From NCBI RefSeq assembly GCF_030124325.1, contig NZ_JASKLR010000001.1, forward strand, positions 354,427 through 418,426: DNA of 64,000 nt, in the 5' to 3' direction. Both the position numbers and the translations under genes were made by a program. The notes beneath the pieces are model-generated. The model made no database searches. It was not told the DNA's origin and saw only the letters and a list, made by a program, of their open reading frames with translations. Of this stretch, positions 56,541-64,000 are shown piece by piece. Every line of letters starts with the position of its first letter. Positions within the stretch are counted from its first letter, which is position 1. The DNA comes from Sinorhizobium sp. 8-89. Lineage in GTDB: Bacteria > Pseudomonadota > Alphaproteobacteria > Rhizobiales > Rhizobiaceae.

Positions 56541-57157
56541 TAGTGATGAATGCCATACGCCGCGAGGTCGACCTTCAGCTTCTCGGGGTCGGTGAAGCGA
56601 ACCGCATGCCAGCCCGCAGCGCGCGCGCCTTCGACATTGGCGATGCTGTCGTCGATGAAGAGCGTGGCGGCGGGATCGAGGTCAAAGGCCTCGGCATGGG
56701 CCTCGTAGATTGCGACGTCCGGCTTGATCAGCCCGACGTCACCGGAGACCGTCACGCCGCGCGGCAGCGTCAGGAACGGAAAGAGCTTCTGCGCCTCCCG
56801 GAACGTATCGGACGCAAAATTGGTGAGCATGGTGACGTCGCGTCCTTCGGCGATCAGTCCCTCCATCAGGGAGACGGTCTCGACATAGGCATGCGGTACC
56901 ATCTCCTGCCAGCATCGGCGAAATGCGCGAATCTGTTCCTCGCGGTCCGGGTGTTCCCGTATCAAGATTTCCTCCGCCTCTTTCCATGAGCGTCCGCGAT
57001 CCTGCTCGACGTTCCAGTCGTGCGTGCAGACCTTGGCGAAGAACCAGTTGCGCTCGGTCTCGTCGGGAATGATGCGGCAGTAGGGAAGATGTGGGTCGTA
57101 GTGGATCAACACCTTGCCGATGTCAAAGACGATGTGGCGGATGTTGGCGCTGCTCAT
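56540..57157 (-). CDS. HAD-family hydrolase (YihX-like)
   Basis: A 205-residue HAD protein. Motif I reads RHIVFDIGKVLIHYDP, with glycine in place of the second aspartate as in YihX-type sugar-phosphate phosphatases. The cap region and MLTNFASDTFREAQKLF lead to the lysine in SGDVGLIKPDVAIYEAHA and motif IV TLFIDDSIANVEGARAAGWHAV. The substrate is unknown. The start MSSANIRHIVF at 57157 is chosen. It lies 73 bp downstream of mutY on the same strand. Confidence 0.88.
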   Translation of the reverse strand: MSSANIRHIVFDIGKVLIHYDPHLPYCRIIPDETERNWFFAKVCTHDWNVEQDRGRSWKEAEEILIREHPDREEQIRAFRRCWQEMVPHAYVETVSLMEGLIAEGRDVTMLTNFASDTFREAQKLFPFLTLPRGVTVSGDVGLIKPDVAIYEAHAEAFDLDPAATLFIDDSIANVEGARAAGWHAVRFTDPEKLKVDLAAYGIHH

Positions 57158-57230
57158 CGGCAATCCTTGGTTGTCCAACAGGTTCTGTGCGGGGGAGATT
57201 GACGAAAAACGCTTCATGCCTTGGCTCTAT

Positions 57231-58325
57231 CTAGTTTCGCTCGGCCTTGAAGGCGTTTGGTATAGCCTGGGCGATTGCCTTTTTCATGACGGTTGGCAGC
57301 GCCTGCGCCTTGAGTGACGCGATCGGTTCCCACCATCCGTTCGCGCCCGTCTCGGCGCGCTGGACATTGGCGCGGTAGACCGAAAGGTGCAACTCGAAAT
57401 GCGTGAAAATATGCGTGATCGCTCCGCAGGGCGCCCAGGGCGCGGCGAAGGGCTGGGCATCGATCGTGGTCTCGCCGTCGCGGCGGGCCGTCCATCCTGT
57501 GCCGGGAACCTCGGTCATGCCCCCGAGAAGGCCCGTGTCGGCGCGCTTCTGCAGGTAGACGGCGTTCGAGTTGTCGATCGCCACGAAAGCTGCGCCGAGA
57601 CGTAGCGGCTTTTGCTTCTTTTCCGCCTTGCGCGGGAAGGTTTCGGGGTCGGCCGTCGCAAGTGCCAGACAGCTTGAACGGAAAGGACAGAGCGAACAGG
57701 CTGGCCGCTTCGGGGTGCAGATCGTCGCGCCGAGATCCATCATCGCCTGCGCAAAATCCCCCGGGCGATCCACCGGCGTCAGGGCAAGGACACGCGCCCG
57801 CATTTCGGGCTTGGCGGCCGGCAGCGGCGTTTCGATGGCATGGAGTCGCGAAATCACGCGCTCGACATTGCCGTCGAGAACGGCGCTTCGGCGGTTGAAG
57901 GCAATCGCGGCGATCGCCGCCGCCGTGTAGTCGCCGATGCCTGGAAGTGCTTTCAGCCCCTCCTCGGTGTTCGGAAAGTGCCCGCCGTGCTCACCCGCCA
58001 CCGCTTCGGCGCATTTTTTCAGGTTGCGCGCGCGGGCGTAATAACCGAGCCCGGCCCAGGCCTTCATCACGTCTTCCGTATCTGCAGCGGCAAGATCACC
58101 GACCGTCGGCCAAAGCTTCAGGAACTTGTTGAAATAGGCCCTGACCGCCTGGACGGTGGTCTGCTGCAGCATGACCTCGGACAGCCAGACATGGTAGGAG
58201 TCGGCGACCGCGCCCTTTCGCGCCATAGGCGGCGAGACCCGCCATGGCAGGTCGCGATGGTGGCGATCATACCAGTCGAGGAGAAGAAAGGTGGCTTCCG
58301 CCGCCTTCGGGGTGTCGTGCATCAT
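57231..58325 (-). CDS. mutY: A/G-specific adenine glycosylase MutY
   Basis: A 364-residue base-excision enzyme removing adenine opposite 8-oxoguanine. It shows WRVSPPMARKGAVADSYHVWLSEVMLQQTTVQAVRAYF, the helix-hairpin-helix LPGIGDYTAAAIAAIAF with the catalytic Asp region DGNVERVISRLHAIETPL, and the [4Fe-4S] cysteines in CTPKRPACSLCPFRSSC. A C-terminal NUDIX-like domain (GLLGGMTEVPGTGW to HIFTHFELHLSVYR) recognises 8-oxoG. Two ATGs (58325 and 58322) compete. Confidence 0.96.
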   Translation of the reverse strand: MMHDTPKAAEATFLLLDWYDRHHRDLPWRVSPPMARKGAVADSYHVWLSEVMLQQTTVQAVRAYFNKFLKLWPTVGDLAAADTEDVMKAWAGLGYYARARNLKKCAEAVAGEHGGHFPNTEEGLKALPGIGDYTAAAIAAIAFNRRSAVLDGNVERVISRLHAIETPLPAAKPEMRARVLALTPVDRPGDFAQAMMDLGATICTPKRPACSLCPFRSSCLALATADPETFPRKAEKKQKPLRLGAAFVAIDNSNAVYLQKRADTGLLGGMTEVPGTGWTARRDGETTIDAQPFAAPWAPCGAITHIFTHFELHLSVYRANVQRAETGANGWWEPIASLKAQALPTVMKKAIAQAIPNAFKAERN

Positions 58326-58369
58326 TTGCCGGGGAATCCTTTTCCGGCCTATAGTTGGATGACGTCAGC

Positions 58370-58473
58370 CTACAGCGCCACGCGTCTTATCAGACGCGCA
58401 AAGGACGCTGTAGCATTTTGAATGGCTGCATGTGTTTATCCTTAAATCGGCGATGATTTAAGGAAACATGCAG
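58370..58473. repeat. RIME intergenic repeat, copy 5
   Basis: Hairpin B: CTACAGCG (58370-58377) to CGCTGTAG (58406-58413). Hairpin A: CTGCATGT (58426-58433) to ACATGCAG (58466-58473), with a TTAAATCG/CGATTTAA core. Both stems are intact and 104 bp in total. It separates the divergent mutY and DUF721 genes. Confidence 0.88.
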
Positions 58474-58512
58474 TAGGCCGCAAGGCGCAATCGGAGTTGC
58501 AAACAGAAAGTC

Positions 58513-59028
58513 GTGCCGGTGAATCAAGAGAAGGCCCGCAAGGGCGTCGTCCAGATCAGCGAGGTCGCGAACGGCCTTATCGATCCGGTGCTCGCCAAGC
58601 GCGCGGGCATCAACACCATGCTGCTGGGGTCCTGGGACGAGATCGCCGGGCCCGAGTTTGCCGACTGTACGCGGCCGGAAAAAATCGCCTGGCCGCGGCG
58701 CGCCTCCGAAATGGGCGGCGAGGGCGGCCATCAACCGGGTGTTCTGACCGTCGCCTGCGAGGGCGCGAGAGCACTTTTCCTGACTCACGCCCAGGGCGAG
58801 CTTATCCAGCGCATCAACGGCTTCTTCGGTTTCCATGCGATCGGGCAAGTGCGCATCGTGCAGAAGCCGGTTGCGGCGCCTAGGCCGTTCCGTCGTTCGC
58901 GTCCGCTCGTCGGCGAGCCCGCGCGAAAACTCGAAGCCATGGTGGAAGGCGTGGAAAACGAGGCGCTGAAGGCAGCGCTCCGGCGCCTTGGGACCGCCGT
59001 GTTTTCGTCGCGTCCGAAGAGAAGCTGA
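58513..59028 (+). CDS. DUF721 (DciA-like) protein
   Basis: A 171-residue protein with the DUF721 pattern: KGVVQISEVANGLIDPVLAKRAGINTMLLGSWDEIAGPEFADCTRPEKIAWPRRA followed by LTVACEGARALFLTHAQGELIQRINGFFGFHAIGQVRIVQKPV. DciA-like members are linked to DnaB helicase loading in bacteria without DnaC. GTG starts at 58513 and 58519 are both possible. It is between mutY and the DsbA-like gene, the usual rhizobial order. Confidence 0.86.
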   Translation: MPVNQEKARKGVVQISEVANGLIDPVLAKRAGINTMLLGSWDEIAGPEFADCTRPEKIAWPRRASEMGGEGGHQPGVLTVACEGARALFLTHAQGELIQRINGFFGFHAIGQVRIVQKPVAAPRPFRRSRPLVGEPARKLEAMVEGVENEALKAALRRLGTAVFSSRPKRS

Positions 59029-59145
59029 TCTTCAAGCGGTCACATTTCTTTGAATTCAGTTGAGACGCCGCCCCTTGTCGCCTCCAGCAAGGCAAGTTAT
59101 CGAATTCGCAATTCAATTTTCCCTCATAGAACACGGGTCAAATTC

Positions 59146-59961
59146 ATGTCCGCTTCCGAAAAGAGCCTTTCGAAACGCCTTCTGGGCGGTGCTGCCGTCG
59201 CCGCGCTCGCCCTGGTGCTCGCCGCCTGCAGCGAGGAGAAGAAGGAGGCGGCTTCGACTGCGCCGGCCGAAACCAGCGCGACCGCGGAGGCGACGACCAC
59301 TGCGTCCACCCCGGCAGCACCGGCCGCCACCAGCGAGGCAAAGCCTGCTGAAACCGAAGTTGCCCAGGCATCCCCATCCACTGCCGCCAAGGTTGAGCTG
59401 CCGCAGCCGGAAGGCACTGTCGATGTGAAGAAGCTGCTCGAACCGGGCGCGCTGCCGGAAATGGCGCTCGGCGAAGCCAATGCGCCGGTGACGATCGTCG
59501 AGTACATGTCTATGACCTGCCCGCACTGCGCGAACTTCCACAACAAGACCTTCGACGCCATCAAGGCGAAATATGTCGACAGCGGCAAGGTGCGCTTCAT
59601 CATTCGCGAGTTCCCGTTCGATCCGCGTGCGGCTGCGGCCTTCATGCTGGCGCGCTGCGCGCCGGAAGGACAGTATTTCCCGATGATCTCCATGCTGTTC
59701 AAGCAGCAGGAGCAATGGGCCGCAGCGCAGAATGGCCGTGATGCGCTCTTGCAAATGTCCAAACTCGCCGGTTTTACACAGGAGAGCTTCGAGGCCTGCT
59801 TGACGAACCAAAAACTTCTGGATGATGTGAATGCAGTGATGCAGAGGGGCGCCAAGGATTTCGGCGTCAAGTCGACGCCGACCTTCTTCGTCAATGGTGA
59901 GCACTATTCGGGGGACATGTCGGTTGACGTTATGTCGGCCCTCATCGACAGCAAGCTCTGA
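59146..59961 (+). CDS. DsbA-like thioredoxin-fold lipoprotein with long flexible linker
   Basis: A 271-residue protein. A signal ending LALVLAAC gives a lipoprotein. A linker of about 70 residues rich in Ala, Thr, Pro, Ser and Glu (EKKEAASTAPAETSATAEAT onward) is followed by a DsbA/thioredoxin domain with VEYMSMTCPHCANFHNKTFDAIKAKYVDSGKVRFIIREFPFDP (CPHC active site) and the cis-proline region VKSTPTFFVNGEHYSGD. It should oxidise or isomerise periplasmic thiols. It precedes smc with a strong terminator between. Confidence 0.9.
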   Translation: MSASEKSLSKRLLGGAAVAALALVLAACSEEKKEAASTAPAETSATAEATTTASTPAAPAATSEAKPAETEVAQASPSTAAKVELPQPEGTVDVKKLLEPGALPEMALGEANAPVTIVEYMSMTCPHCANFHNKTFDAIKAKYVDSGKVRFIIREFPFDPRAAAAFMLARCAPEGQYFPMISMLFKQQEQWAAAQNGRDALLQMSKLAGFTQESFEACLTNQKLLDDVNAVMQRGAKDFGVKSTPTFFVNGEHYSGDMSVDVMSALIDSKL

Positions 59962-59977
59962 TCCTTCGCTTTTCCTG

Positions 59978-60014
59978 AAAACGGGCGACGGCGGCAGCCG
60001 TGCGCCCGTTTTTT
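59978..60014 (+). terminator. intrinsic terminator after the DsbA-like gene
   Basis: AAAACGGGCG (59978-59987) pairs with CGCCCGTTTT (60003-60012), with an inner ACGGC/GCCGT pair and a GGCA loop, then a T-run. It separates the DsbA-like gene from smc. Confidence 0.88.
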
Positions 60015-60075
60015 CGTTCTATCCGCCTCGTCCTGATGGCGAATGGCTCGGCGGCCGCCAGCCGAGGTGCGGCTG

Positions 60076-63000
60076 ATGAAGTTCAACAAGCTTCGTCTGC
60101 TCGGTTTTAAATCCTTCGTCGAACCGACCGAATTCGTCATCGAGCGAGGCCTGACCGGCGTTGTCGGGCCGAACGGCTGCGGCAAGTCGAATCTTGTCGA
60201 AGCGCTCCGCTGGGTGATGGGCGAGAACTCCTACAAAAACATGCGCGCCTCCGGCATGGACGATGTGATCTTTTCCGGATCGGGCAACCGGCCGGCGCGC
60301 AACACGGCTGAAGTCGGCCTCTATCTTGACAACGCCGATCGCACGGCGCCCGCCGCCTTCAACGACAGCGACGAGATCCAGGTGACCCGCCGCATCGAGC
60401 GCGAGCAGGGATCGGTTTACCGCATCAATGGCAAGGAAGCGCGCGCCAAGGATGTGCAGCTGCTTTTTGCCGATGCGTCAACCGGCGCGCGTTCGCCGTC
60501 GATGGTTGGCCAGGGCCGGATCGGCGAACTAATTGCCGCCAAACCCCAGGCCCGGCGCCAGCTTCTTGAAGAGGCGGCCGGCATTTCCGGCCTGCATTCG
60601 CGCCGCCATGAGGCCGAATTGCGCCTGCGAGCGGCCGAGACCAACCTCGAGCGGCTCGACGACGTGACGTCCCAGCTCGAAAGCCAGATCGAGAGCCTGA
60701 AACGCCAGGCCCGCCAGGCCAACCGCTTCAAGATGCTGTCGGCCGATATCCGCCGGCACGAGGCGATCCTTTTCCATATCCGTTGGGTACAGGCCAAGGA
60801 AGCTGAGGCCGAGGCGACAAGCCAGCTGAACCAGATCACCGCATTGGTCGCCGAGAAGGCGCAGATCCAGATGGAGGCAGCGAAAGCCCAGGCGATCGCC
60901 AGCCTCAAGCTGCCGGAACTGCGCGAGAACGAGGCGAAGCTCGCGGCGGCACTGCAGCGCTTGCAGATCGCCCGCGCGCAACTGGAGGAGGATGCAGGCC
61001 GGATCCTCAGGCGCCGCGATGAATTGCAGCGCCGGCTGGCGCAGCTCGCCGAGGATGTCGCGCGCGAGGAGCGGCTGGTTGCGGACAATGCCGGCATTCT
61101 CGCTCGCCTCGACGAGGAGGAGGCGGAGCTCCAGGACGTCCTGGCGGAGGCGGATGACCGCGCCGGCGAAGCGCGCGAACGGCTGGAGGCGGCCGACGGG
61201 ACCCTGTCGATCAGCGAGGCCGAACTTCAACGGCTGACGGCTGAGCGTGCCGAGGCTCAGGCTGCCCGCAATCAGATCGAGAGAACGCTTCGCGATCTCT
61301 CCGAGCGGCAGGCGCGTCTCGCCCGTCAGCTTTCCGACCAGACGCGCGATCTCGATGATCTCGATCGCCAAATGTCGGCACTTCCCGATCCGCATGAAAA
61401 GCAGGGGCAGGTGGAGGTCGCGGAAGCTGCACTCGAAGAAGCCGAAGCCGCTGTCATCGCCATCGAAGAGGCACTTTCCGACGCTCGCGCCGATGAAGCT
61501 GCCGCGCGCCCGCCGGTCGATCAGGCGCGTGCAACGTTGAATGGCATCGAAGCCGAGGCACGCACGATCCGCCGGATGCTGGAGGCGGTCGGTGGTGCGG
61601 CCTATCCGGCGATCGTCGAGGAGGTGAAGGTCGAGCGCGGTTTCGAGACGGCGCTTGGTGCGGCGCTCGGCGACGATCTCGATTCGCCTTTGGATCAGGC
61701 GGCGCCCGCCCATTGGCGCATGCCCGGCGACCATTCTGCCGATCCATCCTTGCCGGCTGGTGCCGTGCCGCTGGACGGCTATGTGCGCGGGCCGGAGGCG
61801 CTCAAGCGGGTGCTTGGCCAGATCGGGATCGTCGAAAGCGAAGCGGAGGCGGAGCGCCTGCTGCCGTTGTTGAAGACTGGCCAGCGCCTGGTGACGAAGG
61901 AAGGCGCGGTCTGGCGCTGGGACGGTCACGTGACGGGATCGGAGGCGCCGAGCGCCGCAGCCTTGCGGCTCGCGCAGAAGAACCGGCTTGTCGAGCTCGA
62001 GAGCGAGACCGAGGATGCGACCGAGGCGTTGCGGCGGGCCGAGGCCGATCTCACCGCGGCCAGTGCACGCATCCGTGCCGAGGATGAACGGCTGCGGCTT
62101 GCGCGCGATGCCCAGCGCATGATCGCCCGTCAACTCGGCGAAGCGCGGGAAGCCTTGGCCACGGCCGAGCGTGCCTCGGGCGATCTCGCCCGCCGTCGTG
62201 CCGTGCTTACCGAAACGAAGCTTCAGGTGGAGGGACAGGTCGACGAGGCGGCGGAACAGATCGAGGCGGCCAATGACGCGCTTGCCGCAGCACCCGATCT
62301 TTCCGAACTCGAGCTTGGCCTCCGCAACCAGACGGCCTTGGTCGCCGCCGATCGCGCAGCGGTCGCCGAAGCCCGTGCCGCACATGACGGCCTTGCCCGC
62401 GAAAACGAAGTGCGGCTGCGCCGGCTTTCGGCGATCGTCGCGGAGCGCGAGACGTGGCGAGCGAGGGCCGCGAGCGCGGAGGAACATATCGGCACGCTGC
62501 GCGATCGCGAGGCGGAAGCGCGGGAAGAGGTCGAGGAACTGATCGATGCGCCCGACGAGTTTGAGGACAAGCGCCGCGCGCTGATGAGTGAATTGCAGAA
62601 AGCGGAGGCGTCGCGCCGTGAAGCGGCCGATATTCTCGCCGAAGCGGAAGGCCGCCAGCGGGAGACCGATCGGGTGGCCGCGGCTGCGCTTTCGGACCTC
62701 GCGGAGGCCCGTGAAAAGCGTGGTCGCGCGGAGGAGCGCCTGGTCTCGGCCCGCGAGCGGCGCGTCGAGATCGAGGCGCGCATTCAAGAAGGGCTCGCTT
62801 GCGCGCCGCATGAGGTAATGCGCCTGACGGGACTCGCTGCCGACGAGGCGCTGCCCGGCATGCATGGCGTCGAGCGCGAACTTGAGCGGCTGAAGATCGA
62901 GCGGGAACGGCTCGGAGCCGTCAATCTTCGCGCCGAGGAAGAGCAGAAGGAGCTCTCCGAACGCCTTGCGGCGATCCTCAAGGAGCGCGACGACGTGATC

Positions 63001-63537
63001 GAGGCAATCCGCAAGCTCCGCAGTGCCATCCAGAACCTCAATCGCGAGGGGCGCGAGCGGCTGATCGCCGCGTTCGACGTGGTCAACGGGCAGTTCCAGC
63101 GGCTGTTCACCCATCTCTTCGGCGGCGGCACGGCCGAACTGCAACTGATCGAGAGCGATGATCCGCTCGAGGCCGGCCTCGAGATCCTCGCGCGTCCGCC
63201 CGGCAAGAAGCCGCAGACGATGACGCTACTATCGGGCGGCGAGCAGGCGCTGACGGCGATGGCGCTGATCTTTGCCGTCTTCCTCACCAATCCGGCGCCG
63301 ATCTGCGTGCTCGACGAAGTCGATGCCCCGCTCGACGACCACAATGTCGAGCGCTACTGCAACCTGATGGACGAAATGGCGGACTCGACAGAGACCCGCT
63401 TCATCATCATCACTCACAACCCGATCACCATGGCCCGGATGAACCGTCTCTTCGGCGTCACAATGGCCGAACAGGGTGTCTCGCAACTCGTTTCCGTCGA
63501 TCTGCAGACGGCAGAGCGTATGCGGGAAGTGGTCTGA
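60076..63537 (+). CDS. smc: chromosome segregation protein SMC
   Basis: A 1153-residue SMC ATPase that condenses and segregates the chromosome. The N-terminal MKFNKLRLLGFKSFVEPTEF and Walker A VVGPNGCGKSNLVEALRWVMGE are followed by a long coiled coil. The hinge lies around residues 510-640 (VGGAAYPAIVEEVKVERGFETALGAALGDDLDSPL), then a second coiled coil. The C-terminal LLSGGEQALTAMALIFAVFLTNPAPICVLDEVDAPLDDHNVERY carries the ABC signature and Walker B. The start ATG at 60076 is used rather than the ATG at 60043. Confidence 0.96.
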   Translation: MKFNKLRLLGFKSFVEPTEFVIERGLTGVVGPNGCGKSNLVEALRWVMGENSYKNMRASGMDDVIFSGSGNRPARNTAEVGLYLDNADRTAPAAFNDSDEIQVTRRIEREQGSVYRINGKEARAKDVQLLFADASTGARSPSMVGQGRIGELIAAKPQARRQLLEEAAGISGLHSRRHEAELRLRAAETNLERLDDVTSQLESQIESLKRQARQANRFKMLSADIRRHEAILFHIRWVQAKEAEAEATSQLNQITALVAEKAQIQMEAAKAQAIASLKLPELRENEAKLAAALQRLQIARAQLEEDAGRILRRRDELQRRLAQLAEDVAREERLVADNAGILARLDEEEAELQDVLAEADDRAGEARERLEAADGTLSISEAELQRLTAERAEAQAARNQIERTLRDLSERQARLARQLSDQTRDLDDLDRQMSALPDPHEKQGQVEVAEAALEEAEAAVIAIEEALSDARADEAAARPPVDQARATLNGIEAEARTIRRMLEAVGGAAYPAIVEEVKVERGFETALGAALGDDLDSPLDQAAPAHWRMPGDHSADPSLPAGAVPLDGYVRGPEALKRVLGQIGIVESEAEAERLLPLLKTGQRLVTKEGAVWRWDGHVTGSEAPSAAALRLAQKNRLVELESETEDATEALRRAEADLTAASARIRAEDERLRLARDAQRMIARQLGEAREALATAERASGDLARRRAVLTETKLQVEGQVDEAAEQIEAANDALAAAPDLSELELGLRNQTALVAADRAAVAEARAAHDGLARENEVRLRRLSAIVAERETWRARAASAEEHIGTLRDREAEAREEVEELIDAPDEFEDKRRALMSELQKAEASRREAADILAEAEGRQRETDRVAAAALSDLAEAREKRGRAEERLVSARERRVEIEARIQEGLACAPHEVMRLTGLAADEALPGMHGVERELERLKIERERLGAVNLRAEEEQKELSERLAAILKERDDVIEAIRKLRSAIQNLNREGRERLIAAFDVVNGQFQRLFTHLFGGGTAELQLIESDDPLEAGLEILARPPGKKPQTMTLLSGGEQALTAMALIFAVFLTNPAPICVLDEVDAPLDDHNVERYCNLMDEMADSTETRFIIITHNPITMARMNRLFGVTMAEQGVSQLVSVDLQTAERMREVV

Positions 63538-63625
63538 TCGGTCCTCCCTGGGCATTTCCAGCGGCTTCGAACAGGCAGAACCGGCCGTCGCCGCACGGTG
63601 CGCCAGCTTCAGGTTTCAATTTTGG

Positions 63626-63656
63626 TGCACTGCAGCAAAATTCTTCGCTGAGTGCA
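63626..63656. promoter_or_regulatory. dyad upstream of ppdK
   Basis: TGCACT-GCAGC (63626-63636) faces GCTG-AGTGCA (63647-63656) with one bulged base, forming a near-perfect inverted repeat. It stands just upstream of the -10-like TATACT at 63673. Confidence 0.45.
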
Positions 63657-63718
63657 TTTTCACGCCGAAGCATATACTGTAGATCGTCATAAAAGGCTGT
63701 TTCGGGTGGAGAGCAGGC

Positions 63719-64000
63719 ATGGCGAAATGGGTATACACCTTCGGCGGAGGCAAGGCCGAAGGGCATGCGGGGGATCGCGACAGGCTTGGCGGCAAGGGTG
63801 CAAACCTCGCCGAGATGTGCAATCTCGGCCTGCCGGTGCCGCCGGGGCTGACGATCGTCACGGATGCCTGCAACAGCTATTTCGAGAACGATAGAGCCAT
63901 GCCCGACGGCCTGCGCGAGCAGGTGCGGGAAGGTATTCGGCGGATGGAGGAGATTACCGGCCGGACATTCGGCGATACGACCCGTCCGCTTCTGCTGTCC
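63719..64000 (+). CDS. ppdK: pyruvate, phosphate dikinase, N-terminal part (cut by window edge)
   Basis: The first 94 residues read MAKWVYTFGGGKAEGHAGDRDRLGGKGANLAEMCNLGLPVPPGLTIVTDACNSYFENDRAMPDGLREQVREGIRRMEEITGRTFGDTTRPLLLS. This is the nucleotide-binding N-terminus of PpdK, which interconverts pyruvate and phosphoenolpyruvate. GGAGA lies upstream of the ATG. The phosphohistidine and PEP domains lie beyond the window. Confidence 0.94.
   Translation, partial: MAKWVYTFGGGKAEGHAGDRDRLGGKGANLAEMCNLGLPVPPGLTIVTDACNSYFENDRAMPDGLREQVREGIRRMEEITGRTFGDTTRPLLLS

Noticed and set aside
60529-63144. 871-residue minus-strand frame opposite smc
   Set aside because: Long only because the GC-rich coiled-coil codons leave few stops in the opposite strand; no domain.

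Overview
The window is a GC-rich, densely coding stretch of alphaproteobacterial chromosome. It is most consistent with Sinorhizobium/Ensifer or a close relative. The evidence is the typical rhizobial gene strings (HDAC-like gene, xseB, pirin, dxs, tlyA; ctaC-ctaD-ctaB-coxF-ctaG-ctaE-surf1-ispH-thrB-rnhA; mutY-DUF721-dsbA-smc-ppdK), a CcrM cell-cycle methyltransferase, a BioR regulator with its operators, and five copies of a two-hairpin intergenic repeat that I recognise as RIME. I see no phage, insertion sequence, CRISPR array, rRNA or tRNA. About 60 protein genes are supported, two of them cut by the window ends (tlyA on the left, ppdK on the right). Species-level assignment is not possible by reading alone.

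Layout. 1-4764: isoprenoid and housekeeping genes on the minus strand (tlyA, dxs, pirin, xseB, HDAC-like deacetylase). 4827-10755: a biotin and acyl-CoA neighbourhood, with an operon bioM-bioN-bioY-(acyl-CoA ligase)-(thiolase) on the minus strand, plus a divergent oxidoreductase/thioesterase pair. 10876-20938: DNA glycosylase YcaQ-like, TldD, an acetyltransferase, a SPOR-containing D-Ala-D-Ala carboxypeptidase, a polysaccharide deacetylase, pdxH, a lipoprotein, a J-domain protein, fabI and a histidine phosphatase. 21074-27376: a DUF1344 protein, a CHASE-PAS-GGDEF-EAL protein, aroC, a RibBA-like protein whose second domain has lost its zinc cysteines, and an IalB-like protein. 27732-34310: the full aa3-type cytochrome c oxidase operon with its assembly factors, preceded by a perfect FNR/FixK-type box. 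34547-40583: ispH, thrB, rnhA, peroxiredoxin, a DsbD-alpha-like protein, YqgE and a zinc-ribbon metallopeptidase. 40623-47107: a second GGDEF-EAL protein, an acetyltransferase, an M16 peptidase and thrC. 47603-53869: a lipoprotein, a branched-chain amino-acid binding protein, a HAD phosphatase, the bioR-bioY-DUF1284 unit, an ArsR-type regulator and two small ABM-fold proteins. 54021-64000: ccrM, an RTX protein, a HAD protein, mutY, a DUF721 protein, a DsbA-like lipoprotein, smc and the start of ppdK.

How the genes work together. Two biotin-uptake systems lie 41 kb apart: a complete ECF transporter (BioMNY) and a solo BioY next to BioR. Three copies of the BioR box stand in front of the solo bioY and its overlapping partner DUF1284, and none was seen in front of bioM. 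The ligase and thiolase co-transcribed with BioMNY, and the reductase and thioesterase beside them, form a small acyl-CoA toolkit that could feed or drain a biotin-precursor thioester; this is inference. The oxidase operon carries a box position suggesting oxygen control by an FNR/FixK protein.

The most interesting leads are the BioR-bioY-DUF1284 unit, the BioMNY acyl-CoA module, the FixK-type box at the oxidase operon, the zinc-cysteine-free RibBA, and the palindrome between the divergent ArsR-type regulator and the small-protein pair. I did not see one large, wholly unknown multigene system.
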